33,016 nt of DNA from Planctomycetota bacterium (GTDB taxonomy: Bacteria > Planctomycetota > J058), in assembly GCA_019636275.1 (NCBI GenBank), contig JAHBXY010000104.1, positions 1 through 33,016 of the forward strand, in the 5' to 3' direction. Within the stretch, counting starts at the first letter, position 1, and the number at the start of each line of letters is the position of its first letter. Position numbers and translations under genes: made by a program. Shown one piece after another: positions 1 to 7,578 of this stretch. The notes under the pieces were generated by a model. That model saw only the letters and a list, made by a program, of their open reading frames with translations. It searched no databases and was not told the origin of the DNA.

Positions 1-559
1 CCGGGTCGCGCGCCGGGAGCGGCGGGCCGAAGCGCGCGAAGGCCTCGGGCAGCCGCTCGTCCCAGAAGGCGTACTCGAGCGCCAGCGGGAGCACGACGCC
101 GCGGTCCAGGGCGCGCGCGAGGTGGCCCACGCCCGGCCGCAGGCCCGGCGGGCGGGCGCGCGCGTCGACGAAGCGCCCCTGCGCCGTGACCCACAGGGCC
201 GCGTCGTCGCGGGCCAGCGCCGCCCGGCCGCGGACGAGGAAGCGCGCCGTCCCCTCGAGGCCTGGCCGCACGGCGAAGGCCCCCAGCCGCTCCCACAGCC
301 CGTAGCGGGCCAGGGCCGCCGCCTCCCAGGGCGCCGCGTGCAGGCGGCGGCCGAGGCGAGGCGCGAGGAGGAGGCCCAGGAGCGGGTCCCACCACGAGGG
401 GTGGTTCATGACGACGAGCACGGGCCCGGGCGGCAGGGCCGCCGGGCCCTGCACCCAGACGCCGTGGAAGTGCCGCGCCACGTAGCGGCGCGCGTAGGCG
501 CTGAACAGGGCCAGGAGGAGCGCCGAGCGGCGCGGCGGCGCGCCGCCCCCGGCGCTCAC
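1..559 (-). CDS. PlsC-type lysophospholipid/carotenoid acyltransferase (3' end outside window)
   Basis: The first 186 residues are visible; the gene runs off the left edge. The reading starts at a GTG (557-559) that overlaps the stop of the upstream CrtI-type gene as GTGA, so the two are translationally coupled. Residues 48-57 contain the acyltransferase HX4D block in the form VMNHPSWWDP, the hallmark of PlsC/AGPAT enzymes that move an acyl chain from acyl-CoA or acyl-ACP to a hydroxyl. A second conserved region, TAQGRFVDAR, occupies the place of the family's EGxR motif but lacks its Glu. Being third in a carotenoid operon suggests that it acylates a carotenoid or its glycoside (as CrtO-like steps do in C30 pathways) rather than making phospholipid. 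That role is inference; the family call is firm. Confidence 0.82.
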   Translation of the reverse strand, partial: MSAGGGAPPRRSALLLALFSAYARRYVARHFHGVWVQGPAALPPGPVLVVMNHPSWWDPLLGLLLAPRLGRRLHAAPWEAAALARYGLWERLGAFAVRPGLEGTARFLVRGRAALARDDAALWVTAQGRFVDARARPPGLRPGVGHLARALDRGVVLPLALEYAFWDERLPEAFARFGPPLPARDP

Positions 560-2085
560 CGCGCCGCGCTCGCGGCCGGGCGGCGCCGCGGCGCGACCCC
601 GTCGCGGTCGAGGCAGTCGGCCGCGATCCAGCCCGACATGAGCGCCATGGGCATGCCGGGCCCCGGGTGCGCCGAGCCGCCGGCCAGGTACAGCCCCGGG
701 ACCTCCGAGCGGTTGGCGGGCTTGAAGGCCCCGGTCAGCCGGCCGTGGCTGGCGTGGCCGTAGATCGCGCCGCCCGGGATGCTCCAGCGCGCCTCGATGT
801 CCGCCGGCGTCATGGCGCGCTCGACGACGATCCGCCGCTCGAGGTCGTCGAGGCCGGCCGTGCGGCGCAGCTTGTCGAGGATCACGCGCCGGTAGGCCGG
901 GAGCATCGCCGACCAGTCGTGGTGCGGGCGGCGCCAGGGCACGTGGACGAGCACGTAGAGCGCCTCGCCGCCGGGCGGCGCGACGCCGGGCTCGGTGCGC
1001 GCCGGCGCGCACACGTAGCAGGTCGGGTCGTCGGCCGGCTCGCCGCGGCGGTAGATCGCCTCGAACTCCTCGTGCGGGTCGCGCGAGAAGACGAAGTTGT
1101 GGTGCAGGAGGTGGTCGTAGGCCCGGTCGAGGCCGAGGTACAGGACGACCCCCGAGCAGGCCGGCTCGTGGCCGCGCCGGTCGAAGCGCCGCGCCGCGCG
1201 GCCGCCCACGAGGTCGCGGGCGGTGGCGCCGGTGTCGGCGTTGCTGACCACGGCGGCCAGGGGCACCGCCTCGCCCTCGTCGGTCTCGACCCCGCGCGCC
1301 CGCCCGGCCGCGTCGAGGAGCACGCGGCGCACGCCGACGCCCGGCCGGCGCTCGACGCCGAGGTCGGCCGCCAGCGCGGCCAGGGCCCGGGCCACCGCCG
1401 CCGTCCCGCCGACCGGGTAGTGCACACCCTCCTGGGTCTGCATGTGCGCGATCCCGCACAGGACCGCCGGCGCCTGGTCGGGGGCGGAGCCGACGTACTG
1501 CGTGAAGTGGTCGAGCATCTGCGCCACGCGCGCGTCCGGCACGTAGGAGCGCACGAGGCCGGCCACGCTCTTCGAGGCCGCGAGCGCCAGGAGGTCGGGG
1601 AGCAGCGCCGGGCGCAGGCCGGCGCGGAGCGCCTCGCCCAGGCCGCCGACCGAGCGCCAGAAGAAGTAGGCGCGGGCGATCCGGTCGAGCCGCTCGGCCC
1701 GGGCGAGGAAGGCGCCGTAGCCGTCGGCGACCGCCGGGCCCGCGAACGCGGCCAGGCGCTCGCGCATGGCCGCCTCGCCGGCCAGGAGGTCGAGCGCGTC
1801 GCCGCCCTCGAAGAACGAGCGCCACTGCGGGTCGAGGCGCACGAGGTCCAGGTGGTCCTCGAGGCGCGCGCCGCCCTCCTCGAACACGCGCCGCAGGACC
1901 GACGGCAGGGTGAGGATCGTCGGGCCCACGTCGAACGAGAAGCCGTCGGCCTCGAGGCGCGAGGCCTTGCCGCCGAGGCGCTCGGCCCGCTCGAAAACCA
2001 CGACCTCGTGGCCGCGCCCGGCCAGGGTCACCGCCGCGGCCAGGCCGCCCAGCCCGCCGCCGATCACGCCCACCCGGTCGCTCAC
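556..2085 (-). CDS. CrtI/CrtN-family carotenoid desaturase or oxidase (second copy)
   Basis: A 509-aa FAD-dependent amine-oxidase-fold protein. The N-terminus carries the dinucleotide-binding motif GVIGGGLGGLAAAVTLAGRG, then FERAERLGGKASRLEADGFS and FDVGPTILTLP, the classical phytoene-desaturase signature. The C-terminus has the flavin-closing segment GLYLAGGSAHPGPGMPMALM. The GTG start overlaps the previous stop by GTGA. An in-frame ORF continues far upstream but lies antisense-free inside the neighbouring CrtI gene in another frame, so the GTG beside the Rossmann motif is the real start. Two CrtI paralogues in tandem usually divide labour between desaturation and a later step (CrtD-like desaturation, CrtP-like terminal oxidation or isomerisation). 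Which step this one performs cannot be told from sequence alone. Confidence 0.85.
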   Translation of the reverse strand: MSDRVGVIGGGLGGLAAAVTLAGRGHEVVVFERAERLGGKASRLEADGFSFDVGPTILTLPSVLRRVFEEGGARLEDHLDLVRLDPQWRSFFEGGDALDLLAGEAAMRERLAAFAGPAVADGYGAFLARAERLDRIARAYFFWRSVGGLGEALRAGLRPALLPDLLALAASKSVAGLVRSYVPDARVAQMLDHFTQYVGSAPDQAPAVLCGIAHMQTQEGVHYPVGGTAAVARALAALAADLGVERRPGVGVRRVLLDAAGRARGVETDEGEAVPLAAVVSNADTGATARDLVGGRAARRFDRRGHEPACSGVVLYLGLDRAYDHLLHHNFVFSRDPHEEFEAIYRRGEPADDPTCYVCAPARTEPGVAPPGGEALYVLVHVPWRRPHHDWSAMLPAYRRVILDKLRRTAGLDDLERRIVVERAMTPADIEARWSIPGGAIYGHASHGRLTGAFKPANRSEVPGLYLAGGSAHPGPGMPMALMSGWIAADCLDRDGVAPRRRPAASAAR

Positions 2086-3650
2086 GACGTCACCTCCACG
2101 CCCTCCGGGACGCCCTCCGAGACGAACGACGTCCGCTCCGGCCCCGGCGCGAACGCCGCCGGGACCTCGAGGCCGAGGTCGTCGAGCAGGAGCCGGCTCG
2201 AGATCCGCGCCGACTCGAAGATCACCGGCAGCCCGCTGCCCGGGTGCGTGCCGCCGCCGACGAGGTACACCCGGTCGAGGTCCTGGTAGCGGTTGTGGGG
2301 CCGCAGGTGCAGCATCTGCCCCAGGTCGTGGGTCAGGTTGAACGTCGCGCCGAGGTGCACGTCGTACGCGTCGCGCCAGTCGTCGGGGGTGATCACCCGC
2401 TCGGCGACGACCCGCCGCTCGAGGTCGTGCGGCAGGCCGATCCGGGTCAGGCGGTCGAGGACGAGGCGGCGGTAGCGCGCCTTCTCGCGCGCCCAGTCGA
2501 CGTGCGGGCTCTCGTGCGGCACGGGCACGAGCACGTAGAGCCCGCTCTGGCCGGGCGGGGCGAGCGTCGGGTCGGTCACGGCCGCGTTCTGCACGTAGAA
2601 CGACGGGTCCTCGGGGAGGACCTTCGTGCGCTCGATCGCGTCGAGGTTGGCCGCGTAGTCGCGGGCGATGTGGATCGTGTGGTGCGGGAGGTCGTCGAAG
2701 CGCCCGTCGACGCCCAGGTAGAGCATGAAGGTCGAGCAGGAGAAGCGCGCCCGCGCGATCTTCTGGTCCGACCACGTCCGCCGCAGGTGGCCGGGCACCA
2801 GCCGCGTCATGGCCCGGGCGAAGTCGGCGTTGATCACGAGCGCGTCGGCGCGCTCGACGCCGCTGGCCGTGCGCACGCCCACGGCGCGCCGCCCCTCGAC
2901 CAGGACCTCCTGCACCTCCTCGCCCAGCGCCACCTCGACGCCGAGGTCGGTCGCCACGCGCGCCATGGCCTCGGTGACGGCCCCGCAGCCGCCGATCGGG
3001 TGCCACACCCCGTGCTCGTACTCGAGGAACGACAGGATCGAGAACAGGCTCGGGCAGCGGAACGGCGACATGCCCAGGTACTTCGACTGGAAGGAGAACG
3101 CGAGCCGGATGCGCTCGTCCGAGAAGTAGGAGCGGAGCTCGTCGTCGAGCGAGCGGTGGGGCCGGATCAGCGGCAGGAGCGAGAGCAGGCGCCGCGAGAG
3201 GAGCGAGGCCCAGCCGAGGAACGGCTGCTCGAGGCAGGGGCGGAAGCGCTCCAGCTTCTCGCGGTTGTCGGCGAGGAAGCGGCGCAGGGCGGGCGCGTCG
3301 CCCGGCGCGAGCGCCTCGAGCTGCCGCTCCATCGCCTCGACGCGGGGCGTGCAGTCGAGCGCCCCGCCCTGCCCGAAGGCGATGCGGTACTGCGGGTCGA
3401 GCCGCACGAGCTGCACCTCGTCCTCGAGGCGGCGGCCGCAGGCGGCGAAGACCTCGGCCAGGACGCGGGGGTAGAGGAAGAACGTCGGCCCGAGGTCGAA
3501 GCGGAACCCGCCCAGGTCGAAGGTGCTCGTCCGCCCGCCGACGCGCGGCTGGCGCTCGAGGACCTTCACCCGCGCCCCGGCCCGGGCCAGCAGCATGGCC
3601 GCCGCCAGCCCGCCCGGCCCCGCTCCCACGATCACGACACGTCGGCTCAC
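2082..3650 (-). CDS. crtI: CrtI-type phytoene/diapophytoene desaturase
   Basis: A 522-aa FAD enzyme that introduces double bonds into the colourless carotene precursor. The start is GTG at 3650, six bases after a strong GGGAGG ribosome site; the longer in-frame ORF back to 3878 crosses the promoter and is not coding-like. Motifs in order: VVIVGAGPGGLAAAMLLARA (FAD binding), RVGGRTSTFDLGGFRFDLGP, the central HPIGGCGAVTEAMARVATDL, and the C-terminal VYLVGGGTHPGSGLPVIFES. It is first of three coupled genes (CrtI, CrtI-like, acyltransferase). A 3-repeat CarH-type operator and a probable promoter lie about 190 bases upstream. Whether the substrate is C40 phytoene or C30 (diapophytoene/squalene-derived) is not decidable here; no phytoene or squalene synthase is in the window. 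Confidence 0.88.
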   Translation of the reverse strand: MSRRVVIVGAGPGGLAAAMLLARAGARVKVLERQPRVGGRTSTFDLGGFRFDLGPTFFLYPRVLAEVFAACGRRLEDEVQLVRLDPQYRIAFGQGGALDCTPRVEAMERQLEALAPGDAPALRRFLADNREKLERFRPCLEQPFLGWASLLSRRLLSLLPLIRPHRSLDDELRSYFSDERIRLAFSFQSKYLGMSPFRCPSLFSILSFLEYEHGVWHPIGGCGAVTEAMARVATDLGVEVALGEEVQEVLVEGRRAVGVRTASGVERADALVINADFARAMTRLVPGHLRRTWSDQKIARARFSCSTFMLYLGVDGRFDDLPHHTIHIARDYAANLDAIERTKVLPEDPSFYVQNAAVTDPTLAPPGQSGLYVLVPVPHESPHVDWAREKARYRRLVLDRLTRIGLPHDLERRVVAERVITPDDWRDAYDVHLGATFNLTHDLGQMLHLRPHNRYQDLDRVYLVGGGTHPGSGLPVIFESARISSRLLLDDLGLEVPAAFAPGPERTSFVSEGVPEGVEVTS

Positions 3651-3841
3651 GGACCCTCCCAGCGCCGGGCTGTCCTCGGGTGCCTCGAAGCGCGTGCCGA
3701 CCGGCCCAGGTGGGTCGGCGCGCGCCGTGCTACAGGAGCAGGAGGCACAGGGTGAGGTGCACGTCCGCGTCGTCAGCGGCCGGAGGCGGTGGTGTGACCC
3801 CCGCCCCCGGCGGCCGCTCGTCGCCGACGTCGTCCCCTTCG

Positions 3842-3869
3842 TGAATATCCATACACAATCTCTACGCAA
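3842..3869 (-). promoter_or_regulatory. Probable crt operon promoter
   Basis: On the minus strand TTGCGT (3864-3869) and TATTCA (3842-3847) are separated by 16 bases. This is the only AT-richer patch upstream of crtI. It predicts a transcription start near 3835 and a 5' leader of about 185 bases. The -35 lies inside the middle 11-bp repeat, so a protein bound there would exclude RNA polymerase. The match to the -10 consensus is moderate. Confidence 0.45.
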
Positions 3870-3884
3870 TGTATACACGCTCGG
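3852..3884. promoter_or_regulatory. Three 11-bp direct repeats, probable CarH operator
   Basis: TAC trinucleotides recur at 3852, 3863 and 3874, exactly 11 bases apart, as TACACAATCTC, TACGCAATGTA and TACACGCTCGG. CarH-type repressors are known to bind tandem 11-bp direct repeats with a TnTACA-like core, one repeat per MerR-type DNA-binding domain. The neighbouring carH-like gene and the overlap with the putative -35 make this the best candidate site for light-reversible repression of the carotenoid operon. The third repeat is degenerate at its end. Confidence 0.55.
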
Positions 3885-4125
3885 GACGCGCGTGTCCAGC
3901 CCCGGGGACGAGGCCGATCCCGCGCATCGGCAGGCGTGCGTCCCCCGGATGGGGAGGCGGCTCGCCGCGGTTACCGCCTCATGGCTGTCGTGGTCGACGA
4001 GGCCAGGTCACGACCTCAGGGCGACCGAGGCGAGGCGGCCCTGCCCAGCGTCCGCAGCTGCAGAGCCACTGAAGAGATCGGCGCTACCACGTTCCGCTGG
4101 TGACCAGGCTTCGACCGGAGCAGCG

Positions 4126-4368
4126 AGCGAGGCGAGGGCGCGGAGGCCGAGGCGAGGGGGGAGCGCGCGCGGGTCGTATCGATCGCCGGATCCCCGGTGG
4201 GCCGCCGGAGCGAGCGGGAGGCCCGCGGCTGCGGACGGCCGCGAGCGATAGGGGTCGCCTGGATTGCGGCACCGCAGCCGCGGGACGGAGCTTGCGAGGC
4301 GGGCCACACCGACGACCCGCGCGCGCCCCCCCTCGCCCGGCATCCGCGGCCGCAGCCGTCGATCACAC
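4126..4368. repeat. Dispersed palindromic element, copy 1 (composite, with nested hairpin)
   Basis: The outer blocks 4126-4193 (68 bp) and 4312-4368 (57 bp) are identical, base for base, to 10817-10884 and 10886-10942. In the simple copy the blocks are separated by a single base; here 118 bases lie between them. The arms GGGGGGAGCGCGCGCGGG (ending at 4178) and its complement (4312-4334) pair as a hairpin of about 24 bp with one bulged base. The element ends 1 bp before the carH stop codon. No ORF or transposase is inside, so it resembles REP/BIME or MITE-like non-autonomous repeats. Confidence 0.8.
4222..4284. repeat. Inner inverted repeat nested in the loop of repeat copy 1
   Basis: CCCGCGGCTGCGG (4222-4234) and CCGCAGCCGCGGG (4272-4284) are perfect 13-bp inverted repeats. 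The surrounding sequence (about 4197-4306) is also imperfectly complementary: GTGGGCCGC on the left against GCGGGCCAC on the right. This makes the extra 118 bp in copy 1 a second palindromic element sitting inside the loop of the first. Confidence 0.7.
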
Positions 4369-4369
4369 C

Positions 4370-5302
4370 TCAGCGGCGGTTGCGCCGTCTGGGGGCGGGC
4401 GCGAGCGCGTCGGGCGTCAGCTCGCCGAAGGAGCGCGCCTGGATCAACGCCACGTCGGCGGCGGTGAGCGCGCCGTTGGCCTCGGCCGAGGCGGTGCCGC
4501 CGACGCAGAAGCGCACCTCGCGCCGGCGTCGCGCCAGCGCCACGAGGCCAGGCGTGTGCGCCTCGAGCAGGGCCGGTCGGCTGACCGACAGGTAGGCCGC
4601 CTCGGGCCCGATCCGCTCGCAGGCGCGGTCGAGGTCCTCGAAGGGGAGCGCGGCGCCGAGCCAGGTGACGCGGTGACCCCGCCGCGCCAGCCAGTAGGCG
4701 ACGGTCAGGGCGCCGAGCGCGTGCTGCTCGTCGGGGAAGCAGGCGCAGATCGCCAGCGGCCCCGTGGTCTGCAGGGCGCTGGCGGCCTCGAGCAGGCGCA
4801 GGAGGCGGCCCGTGACGGCGTTCGAGACCAGGTGCTCCCCGGCGACCGAGCAGCGGCCGACGGCCCACAGGGCGCCGACCTCGCGCAGGGCCGGCTCGAC
4901 GATGTCGACGAGGGCCCGGTCCGGGCTCAGCACGGCGAAGGCCTCGTCGAGCGCGCGCTCGGCGCCCCGGGCGTCGATCTCGACCGCGGCCTGCACGAGG
5001 TCCTCGCGCCAGCCGACGGCGCCCGCCGCGTCCTCGGGCGCGCGCGTCCGGGCCGGCGGCGAGGCGGACAGCAGCGCCTCGCGTCCGAGCGCCGCGACCT
5101 CGCCGATCGAGCGCCCCTGGCCGAGCAGCTCCTGCACGCGGCGCAGGAGGCGCAGGTCGTCGTCGGTGTAGAGGCGGTGGCCGCCCGCCGTGCGCTCGGG
5201 CCGGAGCAGGTCGTAGCGCCGCTCCCAGGCGCGGAGCAGGATCGGCGACAGGCCGGTCAGCCTGGCCAGGGTCCCCATCTTGTGCAGCGGTCTCGCGGCC
5301 AC
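4370..5302 (-). CDS. carH: CarH/LitR-type MerR regulator with adenosylcobalamin-binding photosensor domain
   Basis: A 310-aa transcriptional repressor. Residues about 9-75 form a MerR helix-turn-helix (TLARLTGLSPILLRAWERRY, then GGHRLYTDDDL). The C-terminal half is a cobalamin-binding module. The CarH-specific upper-cap motif W-x9-EH is present as W146...E156-H157, and the base-off ligand motif E-x-H-x-x-G as E192, H194 and G197. In characterised CarH proteins dark tetramers with adenosylcobalamin bind the operator; light breaks the Co-C bond and releases DNA. All ligand residues needed for that are visible, so a functional photoreceptor is likely. The gene is adjacent to, and transcribed in the same direction as, the crt operon, separated by the repeat and operator. 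Start: GTG at 5302, possibly leaderless, or ATG at 5278. Confidence 0.9.
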   Translation of the reverse strand: MAARPLHKMGTLARLTGLSPILLRAWERRYDLLRPERTAGGHRLYTDDDLRLLRRVQELLGQGRSIGEVAALGREALLSASPPARTRAPEDAAGAVGWREDLVQAAVEIDARGAERALDEAFAVLSPDRALVDIVEPALREVGALWAVGRCSVAGEHLVSNAVTGRLLRLLEAASALQTTGPLAICACFPDEQHALGALTVAYWLARRGHRVTWLGAALPFEDLDRACERIGPEAAYLSVSRPALLEAHTPGLVALARRRREVRFCVGGTASAEANGALTAADVALIQARSFGELTPDALAPAPRRRNRR

Positions 5303-5308
5303 GGGGAC

Positions 5309-5337
5309 ACCGTACGCCCTCGATCAGACGTCGTCAA
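5309..5337 (-). promoter_or_regulatory. carH promoter
   Basis: On the minus strand TTGACG (5332-5337) and TACGGT (5309-5314) are 17 bases apart, a good sigma-70-type promoter. The expected transcription start falls at about 5302, on the GTG start itself, implying either a leaderless transcript or use of the ATG at 5278 with a leader of about 24 nt. No Shine-Dalgarno is seen before 5302. Confidence 0.6.
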
Positions 5338-5342
5338 GGAAC

Positions 5343-5348
5343 TGTACA
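5343..5348. promoter_or_regulatory. TGTACA core upstream of carH promoter
   Basis: CTGTACAG lies 5 bases upstream of the -35 of carH. It carries the TnTACA core used by CarH-type proteins, so it could be a single autoregulatory half-site. No second repeat at 11-bp spacing is evident, which lowers confidence. Confidence 0.3.
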
Positions 5349-5359
5349 GCTTCCGCCAG

Positions 5360-6310
5360 CTACGTCCGGGGCGAGTAGATGTCGTGGCGGATGTCGCGGG
5401 GCAGGTTCCACCCCGACGGGTCGGGCCGGCCCAGGTCGCCGAGGTCGACGTCGGCGATGACGAGGTCCGGCCGGTTGCTGTGGTCCTCGAGCACGCCGTT
5501 GGGGCCCGCGACGTAGCTCTCGCCGAAGAAGGGCTGGTTCCACGGCGGCTCGGCGCCGCGGCGGTTCGAGCCGGCGATGAACACGTTGTGACGGGCGGCG
5601 TCGACCGGGAACTCGAGGTGCCACATGCGGCGCGACTTGGCGCCGAAGGTGATCGCCGGCGAGAAGATCAGCTCCGCCCCCTCGCGGGCGAGGGTGTGCA
5701 CGACGCCCTCGAAGTGGCGGTCGTAGCAGATCGCCACGCCGATGCGGCCCAGCGACGTCTGGAACACGGGGAAGAAGGGGTTCTTCGACACGTTGGCGGC
5801 CGTGAGGTGGTTTCCGCCGTCGCTGCGCTCGTAGTAGGAGGCTTCGACGAAGGTCCCCTGCTCGTTCGAGCCGTTCGGGATGTGCGTCTTGCGGTAGGTG
5901 CCCAGGACCTCGCCGCGCTCGTCGATCACGACGGCCGTGTTGAAGCGCTTGCCGGTCGTCGGGTCGCGCTCGAACAGGGGCGCGATCACCACCAGGCCGC
6001 GCTCCTTCGCCGCCGCGCGCAGCGCCGTCACCGTCGGCCCGGCGAGCGCGTCCTCGGCCAGGTCGACCCAGAACGGGTCGTGGCGCAGGGCGAAGTAGGG
6101 GGCCGTGAACAGCTCGCCGAGGCCCACGACCTGCGCCCCCCGCTCCTTGGCGGCGGCGAGGAGCAGCAGGTGGTGCTCGACGTTGGCCCGGCGGATGTCC
6201 TCGAGCTTCCCGGCCAGGCGGCCCAGGTCGGCCACCGTCGTGGGCATGTCGGGGAAGGCGTTCTTCGTCTGGGTCAGGGCGACCCGGACGACGCGGGCGG
6301 CGGCGGGCAT
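5360..6310 (-). CDS. Carbon-nitrogen hydrolase, beta-ureidopropionase/carbamoylputrescine amidase type
   Basis: A 316-aa nitrilase-superfamily amidohydrolase with the full Glu-Lys-Cys triad: E66 (LGELFTAPYF), K141 (YRKTHIPN) and C195 (GVAICYDRHF). These enzymes cleave N-carbamoyl compounds to the amine, CO2 and ammonia in the cytosol. The ICYDRHF motif, the SRRMWHLEFPVDAARHN stretch and the length agree with beta-ureidopropionase-like members. It starts 2 bases after the stop of an M20-type carbamoylase, so both are in one operon; this supports pyrimidine or hydantoin breakdown. The exact substrate (N-carbamoyl-beta-alanine, carbamoylputrescine or another) is inference. Confidence 0.82.
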   Translation of the reverse strand: MPAAARVVRVALTQTKNAFPDMPTTVADLGRLAGKLEDIRRANVEHHLLLLAAAKERGAQVVGLGELFTAPYFALRHDPFWVDLAEDALAGPTVTALRAAAKERGLVVIAPLFERDPTTGKRFNTAVVIDERGEVLGTYRKTHIPNGSNEQGTFVEASYYERSDGGNHLTAANVSKNPFFPVFQTSLGRIGVAICYDRHFEGVVHTLAREGAELIFSPAITFGAKSRRMWHLEFPVDAARHNVFIAGSNRRGAEPPWNQPFFGESYVAGPNGVLEDHSNRPDLVIADVDLGDLGRPDPSGWNLPRDIRHDIYSPRT

Positions 6311-6312
6311 CG

Positions 6313-7572
6313 CTACTCCTCGGCCAGGGCGAGGGCGACCTCGAGCATGACCCCCACCCCGTCGCGGCACTGCTCGCGCGTGGACAGCTCGCGCGGGTTG
6401 TGGCTGATCCCGTCGTGCTCGCCGGGCACGAAGACCATGGCCGTCGGGCAGAGCGTCGCCAGCTCCTGCGCGTCGTGGCCGGCCCCGGAGATGATCGGCG
6501 CGTGGCGCAGCCCGGCGGCGGTCGCGGCGGCGGCGAGGCGCGCCTGCAGCCCCGGGTCGAAGGGCACGTGCTCGGTGCGCGCCGTCTGGCGCCAGGTCAC
6601 CTCGACGCGCTCGAGGCGCGCGACCTCGTCGTAGAAGGCGACCACCTCGCGCTCGGCCGCGCGCATGAGCGCGTCGTCGGGGTTGCGCAGGTCGACGGTG
6701 CAGGTGACGCGGCCGGGGACGATGTTCACGAGGCCCGGGTGCGGCGCGATCGCGCCCATGGTGGCGCGCATCTGCCCGAAGCGGCCCGAGGCGATCAGGT
6801 CGCGCAGCTTCAGGTTGATGCGCGCCGCCGCCACGCCGGCGTCGCACCGGAGCTCCATGGGCGTCGTGCCGGCGTGGGCCGACTTGCCCTGGATCGTCAC
6901 CTCGTGCCAGGAGATCGCCTGGACGCCCGTGACGACGCCGAGGTCCAGGCCGGCGGCGCGCAGGCAGGGCCCCTGCTCGATGTGGGTCTCGAGGTAGGCG
7001 TGCGGCGGGGCGAGGCGGTGCTCGGCCTCGCCGAGGAAGCCGATGCGCGCCAGCTCGTCGCGCACGGTGCGCCCCTGGCGGTCGGTCAGCGCGTAGGCCT
7101 GCTCGAGCCCGATCCGGCCCACGGCCACGGCGCTGCCGAGCATGTCGGTGCCGAAGCGGCAGCCCTCCTCGTCGGTGAAGAAGGCCACGACCATGGGCCG
7201 CCGCGGGCGCAGGCCGTGGTCGTCGAGCGCGCGCAGGACCTCGAGCCCGCCGAGGACGCCCAGGCAGCCGTCGAAGCGGCCGGCCGTGGGCACGGAGTCG
7301 ATGTGCGAGCCCATCATCACGGGGGCCAGGTCGTCCTCGCGGCCGGCGCGGCGCCCGTAGACGTTGCCGATGCGGTCGACGGTGACCTCGAGCCCCAGGT
7401 CGCGCATGAGGCCGACGACGTGCCGGCGCCCGGCGGCGTCGGCGTCGGTCAGCGCCAGGCGGTTGACGCCCAGGAGGCCGGTGCGCTCGTCGCGGTACTC
7501 GCCGACGCGCCCCAGCGCCTCGAGCGACGCGTACAGGCGGTCGGCATCGATCCTCGGCCGGGTCGTCGTCAT
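6313..7572 (-). CDS. M20-family N-carbamoyl amino acid hydrolase / allantoate amidohydrolase-type
   Basis: A 419-aa dinuclear metal amidohydrolase of the AmaB/HyuC family. Metal ligands are visible: H90 and D101 in GSHIDSVPTAGRFDGCLG, the glutamate pair E135-E136 in FTDEEGCRFG, H197 in ETHIEQGP, and a C-terminal HNPRE histidine. The GAGHDAQ motif of the substrate-binding region is also present. The family hydrolyses N-carbamoyl-L-amino acids, N-carbamoyl-beta-alanine (bacterial beta-ureidopropionase) or allantoate. Gap to the downstream nitrilase-type gene is 2 bases and to the upstream secreted protein 6 bases. No dihydropyrimidinase is in the window, so the pathway is suggested rather than shown. 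Confidence 0.85.
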   Translation of the reverse strand: MTTTRPRIDADRLYASLEALGRVGEYRDERTGLLGVNRLALTDADAAGRRHVVGLMRDLGLEVTVDRIGNVYGRRAGREDDLAPVMMGSHIDSVPTAGRFDGCLGVLGGLEVLRALDDHGLRPRRPMVVAFFTDEEGCRFGTDMLGSAVAVGRIGLEQAYALTDRQGRTVRDELARIGFLGEAEHRLAPPHAYLETHIEQGPCLRAAGLDLGVVTGVQAISWHEVTIQGKSAHAGTTPMELRCDAGVAAARINLKLRDLIASGRFGQMRATMGAIAPHPGLVNIVPGRVTCTVDLRNPDDALMRAAEREVVAFYDEVARLERVEVTWRQTARTEHVPFDPGLQARLAAAATAAGLRHAPIISGAGHDAQELATLCPTAMVFVPGEHDGISHNPRELSTREQCRDGVGVMLEVALALAEE

Positions 7573-7578
7573 CGCCCG

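Larger units (their letters stand above)
3651..4369. other. Intergenic region between crtI and carH (no gene seen)
   Basis: About 720 bases between the 5' end of the carotenoid operon and the 3' end of carH. Reading from crtI it holds a long leader of about 185 bases with no convincing gene, an AT-richer promoter/operator block (3842-3884), about 240 bases of unremarkable GC-rich sequence, and the composite palindromic repeat (4126-4368) that abuts the carH stop codon. A 10-codon GTG mini-ORF exists in the leader on the minus strand, but it has no ribosome site worth naming. Confidence 0.7.

Noticed and set aside
2244..3755. Large plus-strand frame opposite crtI
   Set aside because: Antisense to a well-supported CrtI gene; the translation is repetitive and rich in Arg, Val, Ala and Glu with no motif.
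3720..3760. Short leader ORF VHLTLCLLLL in the crt leader
   Set aside because: Ten codons with no ribosome site and no regulatory amino acid bias; likely chance.
3651..3878. N-terminal extension of CrtI to a GTG at 3878
   Set aside because: It would place the promoter and operator in coding sequence. The GTG at 3650 has GGGAGG and sits at the Rossmann motif.
4008..4868. Frames containing repeated PPRLGLRALAS-like peptides after carH and clpX
   Set aside because: The similarity arises from the dispersed palindromic DNA repeat itself, not from paralogous proteins.
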